This document shows, piece by piece, positions 51,566 to 59,591 of a DNA stretch of 64,000 nucleotides. The translations under genes were made by a program, and so were the position numbers. This stretch comes from an uncultured bacterium (GTDB lineage Bacteria > Verrucomicrobiota > Lentisphaeria > Victivallales > UBA1829). The stretch covers positions 123,411 to 187,410 of the forward strand of contig URKJ01000003.1 in the NCBI GenBank assembly GCA_900548385.1, given 5' to 3'. How positions within the stretch are numbered: the first letter of the stretch is position 1; every line of letters starts with the position of its first letter. The notes under the pieces are model-generated. The model did not search any database. It saw nothing but the letters and a program-made list of their open reading frames with translations, and was not told where the DNA came from.

Positions 51566-52403
51566 ATTCCGGCTTCTTCTGTTTCCGGAATTCGCCGGGG
51601 GAGAGGTGATAGTAGCGCTTGAACTGTGCGGAGAAGCTGCTTTGATCCGTGAAGCCGCATTCGGCGGCGATGGCGCCGAGCGGAAGATCGGTCAGTTCGA
51701 TCCATTGGATCGCTTCCGACAGACGCAGACGCTGGAGATAATCACGGAAATTGATGCCGACCGCCTCCGTGAAACAGTGGATAAAGCGCGACCGGCTCAA
51801 ACCGATGTATCTGCACACATCGGCTGTTTGGAGCGGTTTCCGGAAATTGCGGTGCAGATAATGGATCGCTTTCTGCATCCGGGAATCAAGACGGCTGTAA
51901 TCCGGGGAGGGCAGCAGCGTGCGCGGGGATTCCTGCCAGCTCTCCGGTTCGCAAGCAGCGAGCAGAGCGGTCAGCAGTCCGGCAAGAGAGTCCATCCGGG
52001 ATCGGGAAAATTTCGGCATGGTGCGGCCGAGTTCCCGTAAATGTTCCGGCAGATTTTCCGTTCCGGAAGGGGATAGGAAAGGACCGGCGAAGAGTGCGCC
52101 GCGGCAGTTCCCGGTGATGATCGGAAAAACGAGTTCCGTCACTCCGGCATGGCAGGTCGTTTCAAACGGTTTCCGCCGTTTTACGGCTTCTTTCAGCGCG
52201 GTTTCCGCATGATGACGATGGCACTGCAGCTCCATCCGCTCCCCGCTCCGTTTCACCGCTTTGCAGAATTCGCAGCAGTGATAACGTTGTTCAAGCGGAA
52301 GAGGCGTCAGCCATGCCCGTTCTCCGGTTTTGAGCACGAAGTGGAAACCGCTGCATTGTGACAGCGCGCTCAATCCTTTGACAAATAGATGGTACTTATT
52401 CAT
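51564..52403 (-). CDS. PocR-AraC transcription regulator
   Basis: The 279-residue regulator has an N-terminal PocR-type ligand domain (about 1-160) with the cysteine/histidine pattern CCEFC then QCHRHH, and a C-terminal AraC/XylS double HTH (about 180-275; LSRSRFIHCFTEAVG, ECGFTDQSSFSAQFKRYY). It is divergent from the second aldolase-dehydratase pair. Two CAGCCTGTTT copies 21 bp apart lie between them, as expected for an AraC activator. It probably switches the pair on in response to a sugar acid; the ligand is unknown. Confidence 0.82.
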   Translation of the reverse strand: MNKYHLFVKGLSALSQCSGFHFVLKTGERAWLTPLPLEQRYHCCEFCKAVKRSGERMELQCHRHHAETALKEAVKRRKPFETTCHAGVTELVFPIITGNCRGALFAGPFLSPSGTENLPEHLRELGRTMPKFSRSRMDSLAGLLTALLAACEPESWQESPRTLLPSPDYSRLDSRMQKAIHYLHRNFRKPLQTADVCRYIGLSRSRFIHCFTEAVGINFRDYLQRLRLSEAIQWIELTDLPLGAIAAECGFTDQSSFSAQFKRYYHLSPGEFRKQKKPE

Positions 52404-52417
52404 AATTTTATTCTTTT

Positions 52418-52448
52418 CAGCCTGTTTCCGATAAAATACAGCCTGTTT
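52418..52448 (+). promoter_or_regulatory. AraC-type direct repeats upstream of second dgoA
   Basis: CAGCCTGTTT occurs at 52418-52427 and 52439-52448, 21 bp start to start (two helical turns on the same face). The second copy ends next to the -35 position of the promoter. This is the classic site layout for an AraC-family activator. Confidence 0.7.
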
Positions 52449-52452
52449 TACA

Positions 52453-52481
52453 TAGTTTCAAGATGAAATCCGGTGTATAAT
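52453..52481 (+). promoter_or_regulatory. Activator-dependent promoter of second dgoA-dgoD pair
   Basis: TATAAT (52476-52481) has only TAGTTT at the -35 position (52453-52458), a poor match that fits a need for the activator bound just upstream. TTTCAAGATGAAA, a small dyad, lies between the two elements. Confidence 0.55.
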
Positions 52482-52503
52482 TCCAAACAAAGGAGGATTT
52501 TTT

Positions 52504-53106
52504 ATGAAACATGCATTGTATGACTGTTTTATCCGGGAAAAGATTGTGGCGATTCTGCGCGGGCTCGCACCGGAAAATGCCGCCGCGTGCGGCGATGCGC
52601 TGTTCCGTGCCGGAGTCCGGCTGATGGAGGTTCCGCTGAACCGTCCGGGTGCGTTGGAAAGTATTCGTCTGCTTGCACGGCAGTTTTCCGGAACCGGTGT
52701 GCATGTCGGGGCGGGAACCGTGCTTGCGCCGGAACAGGCGGAGCAGGTGTGGGATGCCGGCGGGGAATTTGTGATCTCGCCGGATGTGCGCCCTGCCGTG
52801 ATCCGCAGAACGAAAGAACTGGGATTACTTTCCATGCCGGGATTTGCGACTCCGACGGAGGCGTTTGAGGCGGTGGATGCCGGAGCGGATCTGTTGAAAC
52901 TTTTTCCCTGCGGAACTCCGGAATGTATTGCCGTGCTGAAATCGGTGATTCCGCTTCCCGTATTCGCCGTCGGCGGTGTGACGGCGCGGAACAAACGGGA
53001 GCTTCTGGTTTCCGCCGACGGGCTTGGTGTGGGGATCGGTATTTACCGTCCGGAGATGAGTCCCGTAGAACTGTACCAATTTGCAAAGGAGTTTATGGAA
53101 GCATGA
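52504..53106 (+). CDS. KDPG/KDPGal-type aldolase, second copy
   Basis: A 200-residue class I aldolase related to the gene at 9211-9813. REKIVAILRGLAP, the MEVPLNRP general-acid motif (Glu42), and the Schiff-base Lys132 in LKLFPCG are all present. Differences from the first copy around the substrate pocket (EVPLNRP for EIPLNSP, PCGTPE for PAVLGP) may reflect a different sugar acid. AAAGGAGG precedes the ATG. Its last base pairs overlap the dehydratase start (ATGA), so the two are coupled. Confidence 0.85.
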   Translation: MKHALYDCFIREKIVAILRGLAPENAAACGDALFRAGVRLMEVPLNRPGALESIRLLARQFSGTGVHVGAGTVLAPEQAEQVWDAGGEFVISPDVRPAVIRRTKELGLLSMPGFATPTEAFEAVDAGADLLKLFPCGTPECIAVLKSVIPLPVFAVGGVTARNKRELLVSADGLGVGIGIYRPEMSPVELYQFAKEFMEA

Positions 53107-54266
53107 AGATCACGAAGATCGAACCGGTCGTCGTCGGAGCTCCGACACCCGGAACAGGACAGCTGTCGAACAAGAACTACATTTTTGTCAGGGTGTACAC
53201 TGATGAAGGGATCACCGGGCTCGGCGAGGCGTCGCTTGGCGGTTATACGAATACGGTAATCGCTTTGCTCGGAGATTTGGAAGAGCTTCTGCTGGGCGAA
53301 GATCCGACCCGCATCGAGTATCTGTGTCAGGTGATGCAGCGGCAGAAATTCTGGCGCGGCGGAGTGGTCAAGGGCTCGGCTGTTGCCGGAATCGAGCTTG
53401 CTCTGTGGGATATTCTCGGTAAAAGCCGCGGATTGCCTGTCTATAAACTGTTCGGCGGTCCTTACCGTACGAAGATACGGGTTTATGCGAACGGCTGGAC
53501 CGGCGGTTCGACCGATCCCGTCGAGATCCGGGAACGTCTTGCGGAGGTGAAGCAGTGGGGGTATTCCGCATTCAAGTTCAGTATATCCAAGCCGTCGTGG
53601 CCGTTGTATGATCCCGCAGTGACGCGCGTGATCGCAAAAGCGGCGGAGACGATCCGCGGGGAACTGGGACCGGATGACCTGCTGATGTTCGATGGTCACG
53701 GCCGCTATGATACGGAGTCGGCAATCGCCATCGGGCGGGCGCTGGAACCGTATGAACTGACGTTTTTTGAGGAGCCTGTTTCGCAGGTTGATGAACAGGC
53801 GATGGCGCGTGTCGCCCGCAATGTCCGCATTCCTGTTGCGGCGGGAGAACGTCTGGAGTCGCGCTGGGAATACCGCAAACTGCTGGAACTGGATGCGGTC
53901 CGAGTGGTTCAGCCGGACCTTGCGCACTGTAACGGTTTCCTTGAAGGGTATAAGGTTGCGGTTCTGGCGGATTGCTTTTCCGCGTTCGTGGCGCCGCACT
54001 GCCCGATGAGTCCCGTGCTGACGGTGATTTCCGCACATCTTGACGCGGTCGCTCCGAATTTTCTGATTCAGGAACGTTTGCACCTGAACGACTGGCGCAA
54101 TGACGTGATCATGGAGCCGCTTCAGGTCCGTGACGGATTTCTTGATCTTCCCGATAAGCCCGGATGGGGAATTGAGCTGAATGAAGAGCTTTGCCGGAAG
54201 CACCCGAAGATCAGTATCCGCATACCGCGTCTGTTCCGGGAAGATGGCGCAGTCAGCGACTGGTGA
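53103..54266 (+). CDS. Sugar-acid dehydratase, second galactonate dehydratase-type copy
   Basis: A 387-residue enolase-superfamily dehydratase, the same length as the dgoD at 10567 and opening with the same MKITKIEPV. FDGHGRYD (near 197), FFEEP (near 223) and AAGER (near 249) supply the metal ligands, and APHCPMSP (near 299) the second histidine. Its partner is the aldolase just upstream, without a kinase between them. A kinase could be borrowed from the first operon, or the substrate could arrive already phosphorylated. The start is the ATG at 53103, overlapping the aldolase stop. Confidence 0.82.
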   Translation: MKITKIEPVVVGAPTPGTGQLSNKNYIFVRVYTDEGITGLGEASLGGYTNTVIALLGDLEELLLGEDPTRIEYLCQVMQRQKFWRGGVVKGSAVAGIELALWDILGKSRGLPVYKLFGGPYRTKIRVYANGWTGGSTDPVEIRERLAEVKQWGYSAFKFSISKPSWPLYDPAVTRVIAKAAETIRGELGPDDLLMFDGHGRYDTESAIAIGRALEPYELTFFEEPVSQVDEQAMARVARNVRIPVAAGERLESRWEYRKLLELDAVRVVQPDLAHCNGFLEGYKVAVLADCFSAFVAPHCPMSPVLTVISAHLDAVAPNFLIQERLHLNDWRNDVIMEPLQVRDGFLDLPDKPGWGIELNEELCRKHPKISIRIPRLFREDGAVSDW

Positions 54267-54295
54267 GGCTGTTTTATACCGGAATGAACACTCCG

Positions 54296-55159
54296 TCAAT
54301 TCCGCAGTTTTTTGCGGAACTGAAGCGGAGTGATTCCGTAATATCTGCGGTAAGTGCAGATGAAATACGCGCTGTCGATGAATCCCAGCTCGGCGGCGAT
54401 GTCGGCAATGGACAGCTGGTCCTGTCCGAGCAGACGGCGCGCCTCTTTCATTTTCAAATCCTGAATCTGCTGTGCCGGAGTTTTGGAATAAAACTGCTTC
54501 CAGTGACGGAAAAAGGTCCTGCGCGACATGCCGTTCTCGGAGATGAGCTGATCCATATCGAATGGATCCTTGTAATGATACTGAATATAAGACGCAATCT
54601 GCCGGATTTTCCGTTCCTGTTCGGTCTCCGGGTGTTCCGTGCTCCGCCGGCAGATGATGATCTCCTGAAGCAGCCGCCAGCAGAGCGTGTCGATCCGGTC
54701 GGCGATGCCGGATTCCTGTGATACGGGAAAGAGAGTGACCAGTTCGCGGATCAGTTCCATGATTGTCGGAGAAAGCGTGATTTCCCAGCAGATCCTGTTC
54801 AGATCGATGCCCATTTCTTCCAATTTGCTGTGCAGGGATATGTGATAGATAAAGAAAAAAGCCTCACGCACGCCGGGATAATGATACTCGTGCAGCGGAC
54901 CCTCATGTTTGACGAACACATGCGGGAAGTGGTTGGCATACACGGTCTCTCCGACGGTATCCACGGCGACGTCGTCTTCCGAATTCATCCGGATACAGAA
55001 TTCGATCTGGTTTTCATGCCGCCCGATGAAGCGGCTCGGTCCTTCGGTAACGGTTCCGAGGTTCATCACAGGCAGGGGAAAACGGAACATGCGCGGTGTG
55101 TCCTGCAAATCAAGGCGGACAAGGCGGATTCTGGAGTTGTTCAAATGCTGAGTTGTCAT
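54296..55159 (-). CDS. AraC-family transcription regulator
   Basis: A 287-residue regulator with an N-terminal cupin-like ligand domain (about 20-130) and a C-terminal AraC double HTH (about 190-285; ISENGMSRRTFFRHW and AAELGFIDSAYFICTYRRYYG). It converges on the dehydratase gene and is divergent from the WrbA-like gene, so it might control either that gene or the sugar-acid pair. The sequence differs clearly from the PocR-type regulator at 51564. The ligand is unknown. Confidence 0.8.
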   Translation of the reverse strand: MTTQHLNNSRIRLVRLDLQDTPRMFRFPLPVMNLGTVTEGPSRFIGRHENQIEFCIRMNSEDDVAVDTVGETVYANHFPHVFVKHEGPLHEYHYPGVREAFFFIYHISLHSKLEEMGIDLNRICWEITLSPTIMELIRELVTLFPVSQESGIADRIDTLCWRLLQEIIICRRSTEHPETEQERKIRQIASYIQYHYKDPFDMDQLISENGMSRRTFFRHWKQFYSKTPAQQIQDLKMKEARRLLGQDQLSIADIAAELGFIDSAYFICTYRRYYGITPLQFRKKLRN

Positions 55160-55259
55160 AATGGAAGTACTGTACAGCTTTTTCGGAGAAGAGTCAAGCC
55201 GTTTTGTCCGCAGCTTTTGACAGAAGAATGAAAAATCGGTCTGTTTTTTTATATGTCCC

Positions 55260-55288
55260 TTGCATTTCAGGGAAAATGGTGCTACTTT
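55260..55288 (+). promoter_or_regulatory. Promoter of the WrbA-like gene
   Basis: TTGCAT (55260-55265) and TACTTT (55283-55288) are 17 bp apart, 63 bp before the ATG. Confidence 0.5.
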
Positions 55289-55351
55289 TGTTGCAGCAGG
55301 AGGGGAAGAGCGGCTTCCTTTCCCGGAAATTCATGAATCAAGGGGGAATGA

Positions 55352-55945
55352 ATGATGGAACAGATCAGAATTGCGATTGTCTATTGTTCCCGTTACGGCC
55401 ACACGCGCGCTGTCGCGGAGGCTGTTGGGCGGGGTGCCGGAAAGCTCGCGGATGTCAAACTTTATACAACGGTGGAAGCCGTGGAGAAAATGGCGGAGCT
55501 GAATGCCGCTGATGCGATTGTGCTCGGCTCACCGACTTACATGGGAAACATGGCTTCGGAGATGAAAGTCTTTTTGGAAGCGACTGTCGGCTGCTGGGTT
55601 TCCCGCGCATGGTCGGATAAGATCGCCGGCGGTTTTACCAATTCCAGCAACTTTTCCGGCGATAAACTCAATACCCTGCAGGGGATGATGATCACCTGTA
55701 TGCAGCTCGGCATGATCTGGGTTGGCTTGAATACGCTTCCGGGAGAAAATGATCCGGAAGCGGAAAAAACGGTTGACGGGCCGTCTCCGGAATGTTTGAA
55801 CCGGAACAGTGCAAGTCTCGGACCGATGGCGTCGAGTTTCAACGTCCGTGTCCCGGACGCTCCGCCTGCCGGAGATATTGCGACGGCAGAACGTTACGGT
55901 GAGCGGATCGCGACGGTGACTGCACGGTTCAAGCGCGGAGCCTGA
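55352..55945 (+). CDS. WrbA-like flavodoxin-fold quinone oxidoreductase
   Basis: A 197-residue cytoplasmic flavoprotein. The FMN phosphate loop is YCSRYGHTRAVAEA (residues 11-24), the second loop SPTYMGNMASEMKVF, and the third ASSFNV. This matches the WrbA/NQO family, which reduces quinones with NAD(P)H in two-electron steps. There is no signal peptide, in contrast with the flavodoxins at 59592 and 61203. It has its own promoter and GGGGGAATG ribosome site. Confidence 0.82.
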   Translation: MMEQIRIAIVYCSRYGHTRAVAEAVGRGAGKLADVKLYTTVEAVEKMAELNAADAIVLGSPTYMGNMASEMKVFLEATVGCWVSRAWSDKIAGGFTNSSNFSGDKLNTLQGMMITCMQLGMIWVGLNTLPGENDPEAEKTVDGPSPECLNRNSASLGPMASSFNVRVPDAPPAGDIATAERYGERIATVTARFKRGA

Positions 55946-55989
55946 TGCCGTTTTTCGGAGCGGGACGGACGGGAATATCCGGTTCCCGC

Positions 55990-56017
55990 TTGAAATTGGA
56001 TAAAATGATGCTATTGT
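55990..56017 (+). promoter_or_regulatory. Promoter of the tmRNA gene
   Basis: TTGAAA (55990-55995) and TATTGT (56012-56017) are 16 bp apart and lie 26 bp before the tmRNA 5' end. Confidence 0.55.
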
Positions 56018-56042
56018 AATAGAGACTGGAACGTATATCGTT

Positions 56043-56396
<354 letters not shown>

Positions 56397-56407
56397 TCTG
56401 AGGGTAA

Positions 56408-56451
56408 AAAGCTCAAAAAGTGCCACAAGGTGCTGTTTTGAGCTTTCTTTT
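56408..56451 (+). terminator. tmRNA terminator
   Basis: An 11-bp stem AAAGCTCAAAA / TTTTGAGCTTT continues inward through AGTGCC / GGTGCT (with wobbles and one bulge) to an ACAA loop. CTTTTC follows. The stem starts 14 bp after the CCA end. Confidence 0.85.
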
Positions 56452-56461
56452 CGAAGCGGAT

Positions 56462-56941
56462 ATGGGTGAAGCAATTCAAAATCGGCAAGATGTAACGATT
56501 CCGATTGCGCCGAAGCTGATGGAGATTCTGCAGGGAGCATTGGCTTGGAAAACAAGAGAAATGGATTATGTCTGTCCGAATATCGCCGCGCGCTATAATA
56601 AAACCAATGCCATTGGTAAGAATGTCGGGAACAATCTTGTAAACCTCGACATGCTCCGCGTGATCCGCTGGATCGGTTTGGAATCATCCATAGCGGTTCC
56701 CGGCAGGGATAAGAAAGTCACCGTCTACGGCTTCCATTCGCTGCGGCATTCGTTTGCCTCGTTTTGCGCCGAAGCCGGAGTGCCGCAGGCAACAGTTGTT
56801 TCCATCCTCGGAGCCGATTCTGAAATCGTCAACAAATACTATACGCACGTCGGGGATGAAGTCCAGCGGCAGGCCATCGCCGCAATTACCGGAGAACTCG
56901 GCGGCAAATCAGCCCAGCAACGCATCAATGCGCCTGCTTAA
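56462..56941 (+). pseudogene. Truncated tyrosine recombinase (integrase remnant)
   Basis: The frame encodes about 159 residues matching only the C-terminal half of a tyrosine integrase: HSLRHSFASF supplies the H-x2-R pair and VNKYYTH the nucleophile tyrosine region. The N-terminal DNA-binding domains and the first catalytic arginine are missing, since the tmRNA terminator begins immediately upstream. It cannot be active on its own. Standing next to the 3' end of ssrA, a favoured integration target, it marks a past insertion. I found no second copy of the tmRNA 3' end within the window. Confidence 0.75.
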
Positions 56942-57353
56942 TATTGCAGGCGCGGGGATGTATATCAGGAAATTCCATTCTTTATTTCATTTTTCCGAGA
57001 CGTTCGGATAAGGCTGATTCGGAGGGTAATCATAGCACAGATGGGGCTCACTTGCTCATATCTTCGCCACCGTTATTATAGAGAATATGTCACTGACGAC
57101 AGTAAAAGTCAAGTAAAAATATTGTAATGTCCAACAGGCTGTTCCGCATAATTTTCAATTTTTACGGATCGTCTGGAAACCTGCAGTTTGACACGATGGG
57201 GGAATTGTGTCCTTCGCCCTTTCGTTCAATCCGGCAGCTCATCTGGGGAGAACGCCATGAACCTCCTTGACGGTCATGACATTTTTATCTTGGCCCTTCA
57301 CCGGTGTGTAAGGCAACTAATTTCATAAATATCGCAGACAAGATTGACTTTTC

Positions 57354-57385
57354 TTGACATTTGCTTTTTTGGGACTTCGTACTAT
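57354..57385 (+). promoter_or_regulatory. merR promoter with long spacer
   Basis: TTGACA (57354-57359) and TACTAT (57380-57385) are 20 bp apart, longer than the normal 17 and close to the 19-20 bp typical of MerR-controlled promoters. Confidence 0.5.
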
Positions 57386-57402
57386 ATTAAAGTAACTCTA
57401 AT
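57386..57402 (+). promoter_or_regulatory. MerR/AdhR-type dyad at the merR promoter
   Basis: ATTAAAGTAACTCTAAT is an inverted repeat with seven of eight pairs matching around one central base. It resembles the AdhR/NmlR consensus with GAGT and ACTC half-sites. It lies just downstream of the TACTAT element and upstream of another TATAAA, so the regulator could control its own gene. Confidence 0.6.
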
Positions 57403-57427
57403 ATAAAGCATTAAGGAGAAAGCTGAA

Positions 57428-57901
57428 ATGATTCCGGTCAAGCCTTTTAATCCGTCTTATGATCGAACGGCGAAATACACGATTAAGGAGGTCGCTGCAA
57501 TAACGGGGCTCTCTGCCCATACCATTCGCTATTACGATAATGAAAATCTGATTCCAGGTGTGGACCGGACGGACGGCAATGCCCGGCTCTTTTCCGATTA
57601 CAACATCAGCTGGCTGCATCTGGTGAACTGTCTGCGCACGACCGGATTGCCGGTCGAACAGGTGCGGCACTACATCCGGCTTTGCCAGAAAGGCGACTCC
57701 ACCATTCCGGAGCGCGGCGAAATGATTTTCAAGCAGAAAAAGGTGCTCCGCCAGCAAATCAGAGATCTTCAGCGGCAGATGGAAGTTCTGAAATACAAAG
57801 AGAAGTATTACAAGGAAAAAATTAAAAATCCCGCCAACGATCTTTGTAACCCGCGAACCCATGTCGCTCAGGCGGAGCCGGGTATTGTTCCGGAAAAATA
57901 G
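57428..57901 (+). CDS. AdhR/NmlR-like MerR-family regulator
   Basis: The 157-residue regulator has an N-terminal winged HTH (about 17-85; YTIKEVAAITGLSAHTIRYYD) and a long C-terminal coiled coil for dimerisation (about 100-145). Cys68 in VNCLRTTGL aligns with the single reactive cysteine of Bacillus AdhR (FIKCMRNAGL, Cys52) used to sense aldehydes. The following LCQKGDSTIPER also resembles that family. In Bacillus, AdhR controls an alcohol dehydrogenase and a carboxymuconolactone decarboxylase-family gene, the same pair present downstream here on the minus strand. Confidence 0.82.
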   Translation: MIPVKPFNPSYDRTAKYTIKEVAAITGLSAHTIRYYDNENLIPGVDRTDGNARLFSDYNISWLHLVNCLRTTGLPVEQVRHYIRLCQKGDSTIPERGEMIFKQKKVLRQQIRDLQRQMEVLKYKEKYYKEKIKNPANDLCNPRTHVAQAEPGIVPEK

Positions 57902-57908
57902 CGGGGAA

Positions 57909-58163
57909 TTATGCCGGGCTCCCGTCTTTGCCGGGTGCATTCGATGCCCCCTTCAGATCCAGCGCCACATGTTTGAAACCGGCATCGAGCAGCGCCGGGA
58001 CGATGATGTCGCGCTTCATCATCACCATGATGAAACAGTTTTCATCGGTCTTGATCCGGACGGTTCCGCTTTCCTCCGTCATTTGTACCGGACAATTTCG
58101 CGGAAGCAGCTTTCGCAGCAATGCTTCCGTATTCTTTAATTGCAGGCAACCGGCCGCTTTCAT
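57909..58163 (-). CDS. Short protein resembling the LarE C-terminal end
   Basis: An 84-residue product of unclear role. Its middle part reads RIKTDENC and its last third MKRDIIVPALLDAGFKHVAL, which looks like the C-terminus of LarE-type sulfur transferases (R-x-x-IV-x-AL-x3-GF-x2-V-x-LDL-x-G). The PP-loop ATPase domain of LarE is absent. It could be a relic or a stand-alone domain. It is 8 bp downstream of the deleted flavin reductase gene and converges on merR. Confidence 0.4.
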   Translation of the reverse strand: MKAAGCLQLKNTEALLRKLLPRNCPVQMTEESGTVRIKTDENCFIMVMMKRDIIVPALLDAGFKHVALDLKGASNAPGKDGSPA

Positions 58164-58171
58164 GACAGTTC

Positions 58172-58360
58172 CTATACGCGAAGTCCCATTCGACGGGCTT
58201 CTTCCCAGACAGGTTGCTCCCGGACTTCGCCTTTTTCGTAAACGCCGAGTCCACAAATCATTCCGGCTTCACGGGCGCCTTCGGCAAATCGGTCACAGAG
58301 CAGGTCGGAGTTGCCGCCTTTACGGGGGCTGGACGACAGGATCAATATTTTTTTACTCAT
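58172..58360 (-). pseudogene. Internally deleted NADPH-dependent FMN reductase
   Basis: The first 33 codons encode KKILILSSSPRKGGNSDLLC, the FMN-binding opening of the flavodoxin-like FMN reductases. The frame then jumps directly to about 29 residues (ICGLGVYEKGE...EEARRMG) that match the C-terminal end of the same family. The roughly 110-140 residues between are missing, with the reading frame preserved. The remaining protein cannot form the fold, so I treat the gene as a deletion product. Confidence 0.65.
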
Positions 58361-58436
58361 CACTTGTTTTTCTCCATTCGCAAATAGGATGTCAGCCTCC
58401 GACCTTTCCTGGGGCCGGAGACAGGCACCAGCATGG

Positions 58437-59570
58437 TTATTTCAGATTTTTCGTATCGATGACATAGCGGAATTTCACCTTGCCGTCGATCACGTTTTGA
58501 TAGGCTTCCTTCAGCGCCTCCGGCGTGGCGGGGATGATCTTGACCTCGGGGTAAATCCCATGGGCAACGGAATAATCCATGCACTCCTGATGCTCCCGGA
58601 TCCCACCGACGACCGAGGTGTAGATTTTCCGGCGGGGAACCGCCAGAAGTTCCAGTATTTTGACCGATGCGGTCGGCGGCAGGCCCACCACCGCCAGTTC
58701 TCCGGTGCCGTATTTCAGCAGCTTTGCATAGTCGGTAAGCCTGTAATCCGACGGAATCGTGGAAATGATGAAGTCGAAGGAATCGACCAGTCCTTTGACC
58801 GCATCCGGCTGCTTCATATTCACATAACGTTCGGCTCCCATCCGGAGGGCGTCGGCCCGCTTCTCCTCGGTGATGTCGAATACCGTCACCTTAGCGCCGA
58901 GATCGACCAGATACTTGACTGCCATGTGGCCGAGCCCGCCGAAACCGGCGACGCCGACCGTGTCGCCCTTCTTCACGCGGGAAAAGTGAATCGGCGACCA
59001 GACCGTAATTCCGGCGCAGAGCAGAGGGGCCACACGCGAGAGTTCGGCTCCCGCCGGAATTTTGATCGCGTTGCGCTCCGGCACGACGATCCGGTTGGAG
59101 TAGCCGCCCCGGAAGTTCCGACCGGCCTTGAGCAGATTCGGTATGGGGTCGCGCATCTCGCAGAATTGCTCCAACCCGCGTCTGCATTCGCGGCACTTTC
59201 CGCAGGAATCGACGAAACAGCCGACTCCGGCAAGGTCGCCAACCGCGAATTTTTTCACATCTGCGCCGATCTGGACGACGTGCCCCGCCATCTCATGGCC
59301 GGGGATGATCGGAAACTGCGGTTCGGAACCGGGCGCGGCGTGTTCGTTGAGCGCGGAGTGGATATCGCTGTGGCAGATACCGGAGTAATCAATTTCAATC
59401 AGGATATCCTTCGGGCCGAGCGCATCCCGGGTAAAATCGACCACGCGGAAATCGGAGCCGGGCTTGTCAAGCGCAAGCCCCCGGGCGGGAATGCGGTTCC
59501 CCGTTTCCACAGCGGAAAGCGAGAACAGCATTGCCCCGGCAAGCAGCGGAGTTATTATATTTTTATTCAT
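58437..59570 (-). CDS. Zinc-dependent alcohol dehydrogenase with N-terminal signal
   Basis: A 377-residue enzyme of the NADP-linked CAD/YahK type. Catalytic zinc ligands appear in GICHSD (about 68-73) and GHE (about 90-92). The structural zinc site has four cysteines (C-x2-C-x2-C-x7-C in GKCRECRRGLEQFC), and the coenzyme site is GFGGLGHMAVK. An N-terminal hydrophobic segment of about 20 residues, absent from normal relatives, looks like a signal peptide (cleavage near SLSA). A periplasmic pyridine-nucleotide enzyme would be unexpected. No internal start before the catalytic domain was found. Confidence 0.85.
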   Translation of the reverse strand: MNKNIITPLLAGAMLFSLSAVETGNRIPARGLALDKPGSDFRVVDFTRDALGPKDILIEIDYSGICHSDIHSALNEHAAPGSEPQFPIIPGHEMAGHVVQIGADVKKFAVGDLAGVGCFVDSCGKCRECRRGLEQFCEMRDPIPNLLKAGRNFRGGYSNRIVVPERNAIKIPAGAELSRVAPLLCAGITVWSPIHFSRVKKGDTVGVAGFGGLGHMAVKYLVDLGAKVTVFDITEEKRADALRMGAERYVNMKQPDAVKGLVDSFDFIISTIPSDYRLTDYAKLLKYGTGELAVVGLPPTASVKILELLAVPRRKIYTSVVGGIREHQECMDYSVAHGIYPEVKIIPATPEALKEAYQNVIDGKVKFRYVIDTKNLK

Positions 59571-59591
59571 ACATGGATCCTTCTTCCAGCA

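Larger units (their letters stand above)
56942..57427. other. 486-bp non-coding stretch
   Basis: Between the integrase remnant and merR I see no convincing gene, tRNA or strong hairpin. The stretch is more A/T-rich than its surroundings, which is common at the edge of mobile regions. The merR promoter and dyad occupy its last 75 bp. Confidence 0.5.
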
